Source of the DNA: Bradyrhizobium vignae
GTDB lineage: Bacteria > Pseudomonadota > Alphaproteobacteria > Rhizobiales > Xanthobacteraceae
Length of the DNA stretch: 64,000 nucleotides
Assembly (NCBI RefSeq): GCF_004114425.1
Contig: NZ_RDQF01000003.1
Location: 124,001-188,000, forward strand
Direction of reading: 5' to 3'
Below are positions 35,032 through 44,936 of this stretch, one piece after another. The position numbers and the translations under genes were made by a program. The notes below the pieces were generated by a model, which saw only the letters and a program-made list of their open reading frames with translations, ran no database searches and was not told the DNA's origin. Numbering within the stretch: the first letter of the stretch is position 1; each line of letters begins with the position of its first letter.

Positions 35032-38000
35032 ATGGACGCCATTCCGTCACTCGATACTTACGAACTCGCTGATCGCTACGATCGCGAGGAGGGCCGCGTC
35101 TTCCTCACGGGCACGCAGGCCATCGTCCGCATCGCACTCGATCAGGCGCGTCGCGACCGGGCGAGCGGTCTCAACACCGCGGGCTTAATCTCGGGCTATC
35201 GCGGCTCACCACTCGGCGGCATCGATCTCGAGCTGTGGCGCATTCAGGAACGGCTGAAACGGGATCGCATCGAATTCCTGCCGGCCGTCAACGAAGACCT
35301 CGCGGCGACCGCGGTGCTTGGCTCGCAGCAGGTCGAGACGCAAGGGGACCGCGAGGTCGATGGCGTGTTCGGGCTCTGGTACGGCAAGGGCCCCGGCGTC
35401 GATCGCTCCGGCGATGCGCTCAAGCACGGCAACGCCTATGGCTCCTCGCCGCATGGCGGCGTGCTGGTGGTCGCCGGTGACGATCATGGCTGCGTCTCCT
35501 CCTCGATGCCGCACCAGTCAGACGTCGCCTTCATGAGCTGGTTCATGCCGACGCTGCACCCGGCCGATGTCGGCGAATATTTGGCTTTCGGCGAGTATGG
35601 CTATGCACTGAGCCGCTTCTCCGGCATGTGGGTCGGCTTCAAGGCGATTTCGGAGATCGTGGAATCAGGCGCATCCGTCGCGCTGCGCCCGCCGCGCGCC
35701 TTCCGAATGCCCGACTTCACGCCACCGCCGGGCGGCCTGCACTATCGCTGGCCCGACTTGCCGGGTCCGCAGATCGAGGAACGGCTGGAGGCGAAGAAGC
35801 ACGCGGTCTATGCCTTCGCCAAGGCCAACCCGATCGATCGCCACATCTACGACATTCCGGACGCGACATACGGCATCGTGACCACAGGCAAGGCGCATCT
35901 CGACTTGATGGAGGCGCTGCGGTTGATGGGCCTGGATGAAGCTGCCTGCCGCAGCATCGGCATCGACGTCTACAAGGTCGGCATGGTTTGGCCGCTGGCG
36001 CTGCATGACGCCATGGACTTCGTGAAAGGCAAGCGCGAGATCCTCGTGGTCGAGGAGAAGCGCGGCATCATCGAGAGCCAATTCAAGGAATACTTTTACG
36101 ACTATCCCGGCAGCAAGCCGGAGCGCATGGTGGGCAAGCATGACGAAACCGGCGCAAGGCTGATTTCCTGGATTGGCGAATTGTCGCCGCGGGCCCTCGC
36201 TTCCGTGCTGGCGCGCCGGCTCGATCCGATGTTTCCCGGCCTCAATCTCGCGGCCCGCGCAGCCGCCTTAATGCCGGAAGCGGCGCGCACGATCAACGTC
36301 AGCGGCGCAACACGCACGCCGTATTTCTGCTCCGGTTGCCCGCACAACACTTCGACAAAAGTGCCTCAGGGATCGAAGGCACTCGCCGGCATCGGCTGCC
36401 ATTTCATGGCGAGCTGGATGGACCGCGAGACCTCCTCGCTGATCCAGATGGGCGGCGAGGGCGTGAACTGGGCAGCATCGTCGCGATTCACCGGCCACAA
36501 GCACATCTTCCAGAACCTCGGCGAAGGCACCTATTATCACTCCGGCTCGATGGCGATCCGGCAGGCGATCGCGGCTGGCGCCAACATCACCTACAAGATC
36601 CTGTTCAACGATGCCGTCGCGATGACCGGCGGCCAGCCGGTCGACGGCCCCGTCAGCGTGCATGCCATCGCACACAGCGTCCGCGCCGAAGGCGTGGCAC
36701 GCATCGCATTGGTGTCGGACGATCCCGCGCAGTTCAGCCCGGCGGACCTGCCCAGCGGCGTGACCATTCACCCCCGCGAGGACATGGACGCCGTGCAGCG
36801 CGAACTGCGCGAGATCCCCGGCGTCTCGGTGCTGATCTATCAGCAGACCTGCGCTACCGAGAAGCGGCGCCGGCGCAAGCGCGGACAGATGGTCGATCCC
36901 AAGCGCTTCGCCTACATCAACGATCTCGTCTGCGAGGGCTGCGGCGACTGCTCGGTCGAATCCAACTGTCTCAGCGTCGAGCCGAAGGAGACGCCGTTCG
37001 GCCGCAAACGCCAGATCAACCTGTCGGCCTGCAACAAGGATTTTTCTTGCCTGAACGGCTTCTGCCCCAGCTTTGTTACCATCGAGGGGGCGACGCGTCG
37101 GAAGAAGAGCGCGAGCCAGATCGACGTAGCCGGCCGCGCAGCCACGCTACCCCTACCCGCGCCCGCAACACTCGACCGCCCCTATGACTTGCTTGTCACC
37201 GGCGTCGGTGGCACCGGCGTGATCACGGTCGGCGCGCTGATCGGCATGGCCGCGCATCTCGAGCGTCGCGGCGTCTCGGTGCTGGACTTTACCGGTTTTG
37301 CGCAAAAATTCGGGCCCGTACTGAGTTACATCCGCATTGCGTCAAGTCCCGACGCGCTGCACCAGGTGCGCATCGACCAGGGTGCGGCCGATGCGCTGAT
37401 CGGCTGCGACCTCGTCGTCAGCTCTTCGCCGAAGGCGTCCGGCACCTATCGTCGCGGCACGCGCGCCGCGGTCAACACGGCGGAAATGCCGACCGGCGAC
37501 GTTGTCCGCTTCCGCGATGCCGATCTCGCTTCGCCAGCTCGCCTGCGCGCAATCCGTCAGGTCGTCGGCAATGACAATCTCGACACGATCAATGCCAATG
37601 CGCTGGCCGAGCGCCTGCTCGGCGATGCTGTCTATTCCAACATCATCATGCTGGGCTTTGCCTGGCAACGCGGTCTGGTTCCGGTCTCGCTGCAGGCGTT
37701 GCTTCGTGCGATCGAGCTCAACGGCGTCGCCGTCGAGCGTAACAAGCAGGCCTTGGCCTGGGGTCGGATCGCCGCGGCCGATCCGGACTTTGTGCCGAAA
37801 GCAAACGGTGCGCCCGAAGCCGAGACGCTCGAGCAGCTCATCGCCCGGCGTGCTGAGTTCCTCACGGCCTACCAGAATGCGGCCTATGCGACGCGCTACC
37901 AGACGATCGTCGCAAAAGTGCGTAATGCCGAAGCGAACCTGAACAGCGAGGCGCTGACCGAGGCGGTCGCTCGCGCGCTGTTCAAGCTGATGGCCTACAA

Positions 38001-38463
38001 GGACGAGTACGAGGTGGCGCGACTGCACATGCGAATCGGCTTCCTCGACGAGTTGAAGGGCGAATTCGAGGACGGCTTCACAATCCAGTATCACCTCGCC
38101 CCGCCGTTCCTGCCGTCGCGGCGCGATGCACGTGGACGTCCGCGCAAACGTGTCTTCGGCCAATGGATCCAGATGCCTCTGGCCATGCTCGCGCGCTTGA
38201 AAGGGTTGCGCGGCACGCCGTTCGATCCGTTCGGCTATACCGCAGAACGGCGCGCTGAGCGCGAACTGATCGCCTGGTATGAGGGCCTGATCGAGCGGAT
38301 GCTGGGCGAGCTCGACACGGCGCGTCTTCCGGATCTCGTTGCCGTAGCGAAGGCCCCCATGGACATTCGCGGCTATGGGCCCGTGAAAGAGGCTGCGATC
38401 GTGTCGGTCAAGACCGAGGTCGAATCCCTGCTCGCGCGGCCGAGAGCGGCGCGAGCGGCCTGA
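35032..38463 (+). CDS. Indolepyruvate ferredoxin oxidoreductase family protein (fused subunits)
   Basis: A 1143-residue fusion of the alpha and beta parts of a 2-oxoacid:ferredoxin oxidoreductase. The N-terminal part has GLISGYRGSPLGGID and the ThDP-binding half contains CSGCPHNTSTKVPQG and IQMGGEGVNWA. A ferredoxin-type region with CEGCGDC and further cysteines (CNKDFSCLNGFC) binds an iron-sulphur cluster. The C-terminal gamma-like part begins around VTGVGGTGVITVG. Such enzymes oxidatively decarboxylate arylpyruvates, from aromatic amino acid transamination, to acyl-CoA. The divergent Lrp/AsnC gene supports an amino-acid catabolic role. It appears monocistronic. Confidence 0.9.
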   Translation: MDAIPSLDTYELADRYDREEGRVFLTGTQAIVRIALDQARRDRASGLNTAGLISGYRGSPLGGIDLELWRIQERLKRDRIEFLPAVNEDLAATAVLGSQQVETQGDREVDGVFGLWYGKGPGVDRSGDALKHGNAYGSSPHGGVLVVAGDDHGCVSSSMPHQSDVAFMSWFMPTLHPADVGEYLAFGEYGYALSRFSGMWVGFKAISEIVESGASVALRPPRAFRMPDFTPPPGGLHYRWPDLPGPQIEERLEAKKHAVYAFAKANPIDRHIYDIPDATYGIVTTGKAHLDLMEALRLMGLDEAACRSIGIDVYKVGMVWPLALHDAMDFVKGKREILVVEEKRGIIESQFKEYFYDYPGSKPERMVGKHDETGARLISWIGELSPRALASVLARRLDPMFPGLNLAARAAALMPEAARTINVSGATRTPYFCSGCPHNTSTKVPQGSKALAGIGCHFMASWMDRETSSLIQMGGEGVNWAASSRFTGHKHIFQNLGEGTYYHSGSMAIRQAIAAGANITYKILFNDAVAMTGGQPVDGPVSVHAIAHSVRAEGVARIALVSDDPAQFSPADLPSGVTIHPREDMDAVQRELREIPGVSVLIYQQTCATEKRRRRKRGQMVDPKRFAYINDLVCEGCGDCSVESNCLSVEPKETPFGRKRQINLSACNKDFSCLNGFCPSFVTIEGATRRKKSASQIDVAGRAATLPLPAPATLDRPYDLLVTGVGGTGVITVGALIGMAAHLERRGVSVLDFTGFAQKFGPVLSYIRIASSPDALHQVRIDQGAADALIGCDLVVSSSPKASGTYRRGTRAAVNTAEMPTGDVVRFRDADLASPARLRAIRQVVGNDNLDTINANALAERLLGDAVYSNIIMLGFAWQRGLVPVSLQALLRAIELNGVAVERNKQALAWGRIAAADPDFVPKANGAPEAETLEQLIARRAEFLTAYQNAAYATRYQTIVAKVRNAEANLNSEALTEAVARALFKLMAYKDEYEVARLHMRIGFLDELKGEFEDGFTIQYHLAPPFLPSRRDARGRPRKRVFGQWIQMPLAMLARLKGLRGTPFDPFGYTAERRAERELIAWYEGLIERMLGELDTARLPDLVAVAKAPMDIRGYGPVKEAAIVSVKTEVESLLARPRAARAA

Positions 38464-38475
38464 GCGCAGCGTCGC

Positions 38476-39387
38476 TCATGAATACGGGTTGATCAGCTTC
38501 TGCTGCTCGGCGCTGTGGTGCACGAGCAGGTCGATGAAGGTCCTGACTTTCGCCGACAGATGATGACGATGCGGATAGACCGCATTCATGGAGAGCTCGA
38601 CCGTTCGATATTCCGGCAAGAGGCGGACGAGACGGCCGGCTTCGAGATCGTCCTGAATGAGAAACCCTGCCATCAGGCAGACGGCCGCACCCTCCAGGGC
38701 GACCTTGCGCAGTGCTTCGCCGCTATTGGTGACGAAGCTGCCCGAGATACGCACGGCGGCTGGTGTGCCTTTGCGATCAAGGAAACGCCATTCGTCGCCG
38801 AACGGATAGTTCAAATGCCGACCACAATTATGCCCGGTGAGCTCGTCGAGCTTCTGCACCCGGCCGTGCTTTTCGATGTAATCGTGGGAGCAGCACAGCA
38901 CGTGACGCCAGGTGGCTAGGCTCCGCACGATCAGGCTCGAATCGGGCGGCGGGATCATGCGCAGCGCAACGTCGTAGCCTTCCTCGATGAGATCGACATC
39001 GGCCTCGCCCATGCGCAGATCGATCTTGAGCTCCGGATAGGTCGACAGCAGTTTCGCCACGACCGGGGCGACGAACGGCACCATATGGGTGGCGACGTGA
39101 ATGCGCAGCGTGCCGCGAGGCACCGACTGCAATTCGCTCGCGATGTCGTCGGCCTGTTCGATGTCGGCGAGGATCTGGACGCAGCGGTCGTAATAGGCCT
39201 TGCCGATCTCGGTCAGATTGACCTTGCGCGTGGTGCGGTGAAGCAGCCTCACCCCGAGCCGGTCTTCCAATGCCTGAATGTGATTGCTCACCATGGTGGT
39301 CGACATGTTGAGCTTGCGGGCTGCTGCGGAGAAGCCACCGGTCTCGACCACCCGGCTGAATACTTCGAGGCTGGTCAATCGATCCAT
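38476..39387 (-). CDS. LysR family transcriptional regulator, divergent from emrAB-like genes
   Basis: A 303-residue LysR protein starting MDRLTSLEVFSRVVETGG, with helix-turn-helix FSAAARKLNMSTTMVSNH and an effector domain containing GYDVALRM. The start at 39387 gives the standard LysR N-terminus; upstream sequence is not coding-like. It diverges from the EmrA-like gene, the likely target, with an inverted repeat in between. Confidence 0.9.
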   Translation of the reverse strand: MDRLTSLEVFSRVVETGGFSAAARKLNMSTTMVSNHIQALEDRLGVRLLHRTTRKVNLTEIGKAYYDRCVQILADIEQADDIASELQSVPRGTLRIHVATHMVPFVAPVVAKLLSTYPELKIDLRMGEADVDLIEEGYDVALRMIPPPDSSLIVRSLATWRHVLCCSHDYIEKHGRVQKLDELTGHNCGRHLNYPFGDEWRFLDRKGTPAAVRISGSFVTNSGEALRKVALEGAAVCLMAGFLIQDDLEAGRLVRLLPEYRTVELSMNAVYPHRHHLSAKVRTFIDLLVHHSAEQQKLINPYS

Positions 39388-39502
39388 GCTTCCCTGCACC
39401 AGGATGTACGCATCAGCAGCAATCGCGCGACAGAGGCAGCAATCACTCTGGCGCAGTCGCGAGCCTGACCCGCTAGACATTGCGAACCAAGCCGATGGCT
39501 CC

Positions 39503-39527
39503 GATTATCCACTTGCAACGGATAATC
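39503..39527. promoter_or_regulatory. Inverted repeat in LysR/emrA divergent promoter
   Basis: GATTATCC (39503-39510) and GGATAATC (39520-39527) are exact 8-bp inverted repeats with a 9-bp spacer. They lie 73 bp before the EmrA-like start and 116 bp before the LysR start. Spacing fits a LysR recognition site. Confidence 0.5.
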
Positions 39528-39599
39528 CTTTCAGAATTTTGCCAATTATCATCCGGGCCGGCAAGACCGATAGTCTCAGCGAGCCGACAGGAGACCGCA

Positions 39600-40781
39600 A
39601 TGTCCGAGATGCCCCGCACCGAGATCTTCCAGCAAGCGACTGAAATCACTCGCGATTGCTCCAAGGTGCCGCCAGCTATCCCGGCCCGGAACATGGTCCG
39701 GCGCGCGGCCTTGGTGCTCGCGCTCCTCGCGGGGACGACAGCCGTGGCCTACTACGGACACGATTACTGGACCAGCGGCCGCTACCTCGAGACCACCGAC
39801 GACGCCTACGTGAAGGCGGACTCCACGATCATCGCGCCGAAGGTCTCCGGGTACATCGCAAAGGTGCTGGTCGGCGACAACGAGAAGGTCAAGGCAGGCC
39901 AGCTGCTGGCCAAGATCGACGACCGCGATTTCAAGGCGGCACTCGACCAAGCCCGCGCCGATGTCGCGGCTGCCGAAGCATCCGTACGCAACATCGATGC
40001 CCAGCTCGAACTGCAACAGCCGATCATCGAGCAAAGCACGGCTGATGTCGCTGCTGCGGATGCCAATCTGAAATTCGCGCAGGAGGAGCGCGCCCGCTAC
40101 GACGACCTGATGAAGTCGGGCTCCGGCACGATCCAGCGTGCGCAGCAGACCGATGCGGCGCTACGCGCCAGCAATGCGCAATTGCAGCACGCCAAATCCG
40201 GCCTTCTGGCTGCACAGCGCAAGATCGACGTGCTCACCACGCAGCGCGCCCAGGCCGCGGCCCAGCTCGAGCGTGCCCGTGCGGTCGCGCAGCAGGCGGC
40301 GTTGAACCTGTCCTATACCGAGATTACCGCGCCGGTGGACGGCACGATCGGCGCCCGCAGCTTGCGCGTCGGCCAATACGTGCAAGCCGGCACGCAATTG
40401 ATGGCGGTGGTGCCGCTCGATGCGGTCTATGTCGTTGCCAACTTCAAGGAGACCCAGCTCACGCATGTGCGGCCCGGCCAGCCGGTCGAGCTGCACGTCG
40501 ACAGTTTCCGCAGTCGGACCCTGCACGGCCGTGTCGATAGCTTGTCGCCGGCGAGCGGGCTCGAATTCGCGCTGCTGCCGCCCGACAACGCGACCGGCAA
40601 CTTCACCAAGATCGTGCAGCGCGTTCCGGTGAAGATCGTGCTCGACGACCACAGTCTCACCGGCCTGCTGCGCCCCGGCATGTCCGCGGTGCCGACCATC
40701 GACACCAAGGCGACGGTGCTGGCCGATCGCGAGACGGCCAAACGTCTCGCCAACAACGACTCCCGCCCCGACGGGAGCTGA
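39600..40781 (+). CDS. emrA: HlyD/EmrA family periplasmic adaptor subunit
   Basis: A 393-residue membrane-fusion protein. One transmembrane helix lies near residues 35-55, followed by a lipoyl-like half (YVKADSTIIAPKVSGYI), a long coiled-coil hairpin, and the second lipoyl half and beta-barrel (NLSYTEITAPVDGTIG, VVANFKETQLTHVRPGQ). It links an inner-membrane MFS pump to an outer-membrane channel. The start at 39600 follows AGGAGA. The pump gene follows after a hairpin. EmrA is a family-level name; drug specificity is unknown. Confidence 0.9.
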   Translation: MSEMPRTEIFQQATEITRDCSKVPPAIPARNMVRRAALVLALLAGTTAVAYYGHDYWTSGRYLETTDDAYVKADSTIIAPKVSGYIAKVLVGDNEKVKAGQLLAKIDDRDFKAALDQARADVAAAEASVRNIDAQLELQQPIIEQSTADVAAADANLKFAQEERARYDDLMKSGSGTIQRAQQTDAALRASNAQLQHAKSGLLAAQRKIDVLTTQRAQAAAQLERARAVAQQAALNLSYTEITAPVDGTIGARSLRVGQYVQAGTQLMAVVPLDAVYVVANFKETQLTHVRPGQPVELHVDSFRSRTLHGRVDSLSPASGLEFALLPPDNATGNFTKIVQRVPVKIVLDDHSLTGLLRPGMSAVPTIDTKATVLADRETAKRLANNDSRPDGS

Positions 40782-40792
40782 CGCCGGAAGGC

Positions 40793-40820
40793 TCCGGCAG
40801 GATTGTCAAATCCTGCCGGA
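40793..40820. terminator. Hairpin between adaptor and pump genes
   Basis: TCCGGCAGGATT (40793-40804) and AATCCTGCCGGA (40809-40820) are exact 12-bp arms around the loop GTCA. It lies 11 bp after the EmrA-like stop and 79 bp before the EmrB-like start. No T-run follows. It could attenuate transcription or stabilise the upstream mRNA. Confidence 0.5.
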
Positions 40821-40898
40821 TGATCCTTCCAGGACTTCCTCGATTATCGAAATCGTCCGCCTATCGCATCCTGTCTCCGTACCCGAGACGAGGCTTCC

Positions 40899-42506
40899 AT
40901 GAGCACGCTCCAACCCGCCCTCAACGTCGCATCCGCCGCCACCATTCCCACCCCCGCCGCTCGGGCGGTGCCCGCGAAAACCTGGATCGCTGTGATCGGC
41001 GCGACGCTCGGCGCCTTCATGGCGGTGCTGAACATCCAGATCGTCAACGCCTCGCTCGCCGACATCCAGGGCGCGATCGGCGCCGGCATCGACGACGGCG
41101 GCTGGATCTCGACCTCGTATCTGATCGCCGAGATCGTGGTGATCCCGCTGTCGGGCTGGCTCGCGCAGGTGTTCTCGATCCGAATCTATCTGCTCACCAA
41201 TGCGATCCTGTTCCTGGCTCTGTCCGCAGCCTGCGCGCTGGCGCAGGATCTGTCTCAGATGATCGTGCTGCGTGCGATCCAGGGCTTCACCGGCGGCGTG
41301 CTGATCCCGATGGCTTTCACGCTGATCATCATGCTGTTACCGCGCGGCAAGCAGCCGGTCGGCCTCGCGCTGTTCGCACTGTCGGCGACGTTCGCACCGG
41401 CGATCGGGCCGACCATCGGCGGCTATCTCACCGAGAATTTCGGCTGGAAGTACATCTTCTACGTCAATTTGGTGCCCGGCGCGATCATGGTTGGCATGCT
41501 CTGGTACGCGCTCGAGGCCAAGCCGATGAAGCTGTCCCTCCTGCGCGAGGGCGACTGGGCCGGCATCATCACCATGGCGATCGGCCTTTCCGCGCTCCAG
41601 ACCGTGCTGGAGGAGGGCAACAAGGACGACTGGTTCGGCTCGCCCTTCATCGTCAAGCTGTCGATCATCGCCGCCGTGGCGCTGACCGCCTTCCTCATCA
41701 TCGAGCTCACGGTGAAGAAGCCACTGTTGAACCTGCGCCTGCTGGTGCGACGCAATTTCGGCTTCGGCATGCTCGCGAACTTCCTGCTCGGCATCGCGCT
41801 CTACAGCTCTGTGTTCATCCTGCCGCAATATCTGTCGCGCATCCAGGGCTACAATGCCGAGCAGATCGGCATGGTGCTGGCCTGGACCGGACTGCCGCAG
41901 TTGGTGCTGATCCCGCTGGTGCCGCGTCTGATGCAGCGCTTCGATGCGCGGATCATCATCGGCATCGGCTTCGCGCTGTTTGCGGCATCCAATTTCATGA
42001 ACATCTACATGAGCAACGACTACGCCGCCGACCAGCTGCTGTGGCCCAATGTCGTTCGCGCGGTCGGACAGGCCCTGGTCATGGCGCCGCTGTCGGCCGT
42101 GGCGACCGCCGGCATCGAGGCCGAGAATGCCGGTTCGGCTTCCGGCCTGTTCAACATGATGCGCAATCTCGGCGGCGCGGTCGGCATCGCGCTGCTCCAG
42201 ACCGTGCTGACCAAGCGCGAGCAGTATCACTCCAACGTGCTGATGCAGTCGGTCTCGGTATTCGGGCAGGCGACGCGCACGCGGCTGGAGCAACTCACCC
42301 AGTATTTCATCAACCACGGTGTCCTCGACCATGCGGACGCTGCGCATCGCGCCTATGTCGCGGTCGGCCGTATCGTGCAGAAGCAGGCCTATGTCCTCGC
42401 CTTCAGCGACACCTTCTATCTGCTCGGCATGGCGCTGATCGTGGCGCTGCTCGCCGTCCTCTTCCTGAAGAGGCCCGGCCACACCGCGGCCGGTTGTGCC
42501 CACTGA
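40899..42506 (+). CDS. emrB: DHA2 family MFS drug transporter (EmrB type)
   Basis: A 535-residue membrane protein with about 14 hydrophobic segments. Signature stretches are FMAVLNIQIVNASLADIQG (motif D1 region), LSGWLAQVF, and GFTGGVLIPMAF with the DHA2 motif C-like GPTIGGYLTENFGWKYIFYV nearby. It exports toxic compounds by proton antiport together with the EmrA-like adaptor upstream. No outer-membrane TolC-like gene is nearby. Confidence 0.92.
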   Translation: MSTLQPALNVASAATIPTPAARAVPAKTWIAVIGATLGAFMAVLNIQIVNASLADIQGAIGAGIDDGGWISTSYLIAEIVVIPLSGWLAQVFSIRIYLLTNAILFLALSAACALAQDLSQMIVLRAIQGFTGGVLIPMAFTLIIMLLPRGKQPVGLALFALSATFAPAIGPTIGGYLTENFGWKYIFYVNLVPGAIMVGMLWYALEAKPMKLSLLREGDWAGIITMAIGLSALQTVLEEGNKDDWFGSPFIVKLSIIAAVALTAFLIIELTVKKPLLNLRLLVRRNFGFGMLANFLLGIALYSSVFILPQYLSRIQGYNAEQIGMVLAWTGLPQLVLIPLVPRLMQRFDARIIIGIGFALFAASNFMNIYMSNDYAADQLLWPNVVRAVGQALVMAPLSAVATAGIEAENAGSASGLFNMMRNLGGAVGIALLQTVLTKREQYHSNVLMQSVSVFGQATRTRLEQLTQYFINHGVLDHADAAHRAYVAVGRIVQKQAYVLAFSDTFYLLGMALIVALLAVLFLKRPGHTAAGCAH

Positions 42507-42535
42507 TTTCACCCCAGCAAGCAAGGAGAACGACC

Positions 42536-42997
42536 ATGAAGCCCCGTATGAACTTCTACCAGGCCGCACCCGACACGATGAAGGCGCTGATGGCGCTGGA
42601 AGAGCAGATCCAGTCGACAGGCCTGGAGAAATCGCTGATCGAGCTGGTCAAGATCCGGGCATCGCAGATCAACGGCTGCGCCTTCTGCATCAACATGCAT
42701 ACTGAGGACGCCCGCAAGCGCGGCGAGACGGAGCAGCGCATCTACCTGCTGAATGCCTGGCGCGAATCCCCGCTCTATTCCGACCGCGAGCGCGCCGCGC
42801 TGGCCTGGACGGAGGCGGTGACGCTGATCTCAGAGACGCACGCGCCGGACGACGTCTACGAACAGGTTCGCGCGCAATTCTCCGACGCGGAGACAGTGAA
42901 CCTGACCATGCTGATCGGGGCGATCAACGCCTGGAACAGGATCGCGATCGCGTTCCGCGCGGTACATCCGGTAAAGGTGAAGGCGTCGGTGGCGTAG
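42536..42997 (+). CDS. Carboxymuconolactone decarboxylase family, AhpD-like
   Basis: A 153-residue protein of the CMD/AhpD family. The redox motif is Cys48-Ala-Phe-Cys51 with His55 (NGCAFCINMH), the pattern of AhpD-like alkylhydroperoxidases rather than of true decarboxylases. It may detoxify peroxides or act as a thiol reductant. It starts 30 bp after the efflux pump gene behind AAGGAGA, and is probably cotranscribed with it, suggesting a shared stress response controlled by the divergent LysR protein. Confidence 0.88.
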   Translation: MKPRMNFYQAAPDTMKALMALEEQIQSTGLEKSLIELVKIRASQINGCAFCINMHTEDARKRGETEQRIYLLNAWRESPLYSDRERAALAWTEAVTLISETHAPDDVYEQVRAQFSDAETVNLTMLIGAINAWNRIAIAFRAVHPVKVKASVA

Positions 42998-43026
42998 GGG
43001 CGTGCGCCTCAGCGCAGGTTTCGTAC

Positions 43027-43110
43027 GGTGGGCAAAGGCGCACTTGCGCCGTGCCCACCATCTCTCCATGAATCCAACAGAAGACGTGGGCACGCCTCGC
43101 TTTGCCCACC
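43027..43110. repeat. Palindromic repeat element
   Basis: GGTGGGCA (43027-43034) pairs with TGCCCACC (43052-43059) around an inner GGCGC/GCGCC stem. A second GTGGGCA (43086-43092) / TGCCCAC (43103-43109) pair follows. The element lies between the convergent AhpD-like and aminotransferase genes. Confidence 0.55.
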
Positions 43111-43126
43111 GATAGCGGAGTGCGGC

Positions 43127-43987
43127 TCAGACCGCCGTCGCCTTGGCGAACTCCACGTAGATCTCGCGCAGCCGCGTTGCCATCGGGCCGGGCTCGCCAT
43201 TACCGATCTTCTTGCCGTCGATCGCGACCACCGGCTGCACGAAGGAGGATGCGCTGGTGATGAAGGCTTCCTTGGCGGCAAGCGCCTCGGCGACGGTGAA
43301 GGACCGCTCTTCGACACGGAGCTGGCGCTCCTCGGCAAGCGCGATCACGGCTTTGCGGGTGCAGCCCGGCAGGATCGCGTTGGAGTTCTTGCGGGTGACG
43401 ATGACATCGTCCTTGGTGAGAATGAACGCCGAGGACGAGCCGCCTTCGGTGACATAGCCGTCTTGCAGCATCCAGGCTTCGCCGGCGCCTGCTTCGGCCG
43501 CAGCCTGCTTCGCCAGCACCTGCGCTAGCAGCGCGACGCTCTTGATGTCGCGGCGCTCCCAACGGATGTCGGGCACCGTGATCACATTGATGCCGGTCTT
43601 TGCCACCGGAGCGTTGATGATGTCCTTCTCCGAGGTGAACATCACCAGGCTCGACTTGACGTCGCCCTTGGGGAACGGGAAGTCGCGGCCCTTGTCGGCG
43701 CCACGCGTGACCTGGAGGTAGACGAGGCCGCTTTCGAGCTTGTTGCGCGCGATCAGCTCCTTCTGCAGCTCGGTGATGCGCTCGACCGTCTCGGGCAGCT
43801 TCAGCTTGATCTCGCCGACAGACCGCTCCAGCCGCGCGAGATGCGAGGCATTGTCGACCAGCTTGCCGTCCAGCACCGCCGAGACCTCGTAGATGCCGTC
43901 GGCGAACAGGAAGCCGCGATCAAGGATCGAGATTTTGGCTTCCGAGAGCGGGACGAATGAGCCGTTGACATAGGCGAGCGGGTCCAA
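43127..43987 (-). CDS. Branched-chain/D-amino-acid aminotransferase-like (class IV PLP enzyme)
   Basis: A 286-residue fold-type IV PLP protein. The Schiff-base lysine is Lys149 in RRDIKSVALL, Glu181 in YVTEGGSSS holds the cofactor nitrogen, and the N-terminal DRGFLFADGIYE is typical of D-amino-acid aminotransferase. The best start is a TTG at 43987 with GGAGA six bases upstream; no ATG is suitable. It transfers amino groups between D-amino acids and 2-oxo acids, though 4-amino-4-deoxychorismate lyase is an alternative. It is downstream of the glutamate-type ABC importer genes, after a palindromic repeat. Confidence 0.85.
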   Translation of the reverse strand: MDPLAYVNGSFVPLSEAKISILDRGFLFADGIYEVSAVLDGKLVDNASHLARLERSVGEIKLKLPETVERITELQKELIARNKLESGLVYLQVTRGADKGRDFPFPKGDVKSSLVMFTSEKDIINAPVAKTGINVITVPDIRWERRDIKSVALLAQVLAKQAAAEAGAGEAWMLQDGYVTEGGSSSAFILTKDDVIVTRKNSNAILPGCTRKAVIALAEERQLRVEERSFTVAEALAAKEAFITSASSFVQPVVAIDGKKIGNGEPGPMATRLREIYVEFAKATAV

Positions 43988-44061
43988 GGCAAGTCTCCTG
44001 GCGGGAAAGGGAATTTGGCCATCGGTATAGGAGATTTGCCGGGCCCGATAAACCCTCGATC

Positions 44062-44166
44062 CGTCATTCCGGGGCATTCGCAAAGCGAATGAGCCCGGAA
44101 TCCATCTCACATCGCGTACGGCCGCCAAATGGATTCCGGGCTCGCGACTGCGTCGCGCCCCGGACT
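44062..44166. repeat. Palindromic repeat element
   Basis: ATTCCGGG (44066-44073) pairs with CCCGGAAT (44094-44101) around an inner CATTCGC/GCGAATG stem. ATGGATTCC then recurs as the outer partner of GGAATCCAT, and CGCGAC/GTCGCG forms a further stem. It separates gltL from the aminotransferase gene. Confidence 0.6.
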
Positions 44167-44174
44167 GGCAACGT

Positions 44175-44906
44175 CTAATGCGACAGAATCTTCGACAAGA
44201 ACTTCTGCGCGCGGTCACTGCGGGGCTTGCCGAAGAAGTCTTCCTTCGGAGCGTCCTCGACGATTTCACCGCGGTCCATGAAGATGACGCGGTTGGCGAC
44301 CTTGCGGGCGAAGCCCATCTCATGGGTCACGACCATCATGGTCATGCCTTCGCGGGCAAGATCGACCATGACGTCGAGCACTTCGCTGACCATTTCGGGG
44401 TCGAGCGCCGAGGTCGGCTCGTCGAACAGCATCACGATCGGATCCATCGCGAGCGCGCGGGCAATCGCAACACGCTGCTGCTGGCCGCCGGAGAGTTGCG
44501 CGGGAAACTTCTGCGCCTGCTCTTTAAGCCCGACGCGCTCCAGCAGTTGCATGCCCTTGGTGACCGACTTGTCGTGGCCACGGCCAAGCACCTTCTCCTG
44601 GGCGAGGCAGAGATTGTCGATGATCTTGAGGTGCGGAAACAGCTCGAAATGCTGAAACACCATTCCGACGCGCGAGCGCAGTTTCGGCAGATTGGTCTTG
44701 GGATCATTGACCTTGGTGCCATCGACCAGGATGTCGCCGCTCTGGAACGGCTCCAGCGCATTGACGCATTTGATCAGGGTCGACTTGCCCGAGCCGGAGG
44801 GACCGCAGACCACGACCACCTCGCCCTTGGTGACGCTGGTGGTGCAGTCGGTCAGCACCTGGAAACTCGGGCTGTACCATTTGTTGACGTGGCTGATTTC
44901 GATCAT
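44175..44906 (-). CDS. gltL: Glutamate/aspartate-type ABC transporter ATP-binding protein
   Basis: A 243-residue polar-amino-acid ABC ATPase. Walker A is GPSGSGKS at residues 35-42, the signature LSGGQ at 138-142, Walker B VMLFDEP at 158-164, and the H-loop VTHEMGF. It powers import through the two permeases encoded upstream. It is the last gene of the gltI-gltJ-gltK-gltL order, with a 191-bp spacer to gltK that contains a palindromic repeat. Confidence 0.93.
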   Translation of the reverse strand: MIEISHVNKWYSPSFQVLTDCTTSVTKGEVVVVCGPSGSGKSTLIKCVNALEPFQSGDILVDGTKVNDPKTNLPKLRSRVGMVFQHFELFPHLKIIDNLCLAQEKVLGRGHDKSVTKGMQLLERVGLKEQAQKFPAQLSGGQQQRVAIARALAMDPIVMLFDEPTSALDPEMVSEVLDVMVDLAREGMTMMVVTHEMGFARKVANRVIFMDRGEIVEDAPKEDFFGKPRSDRAQKFLSKILSH

Positions 44907-44936
44907 GTGTTTCTCAAGCGCCTCAGCAGTCTCGAT

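Noticed and set aside
40820..42997. 725-codon open frame reading through the efflux pump region
   Set aside because: Only its last 153 codons are real (the AhpD-like gene from 42536). The remainder is out of frame with the EmrB-type pump.
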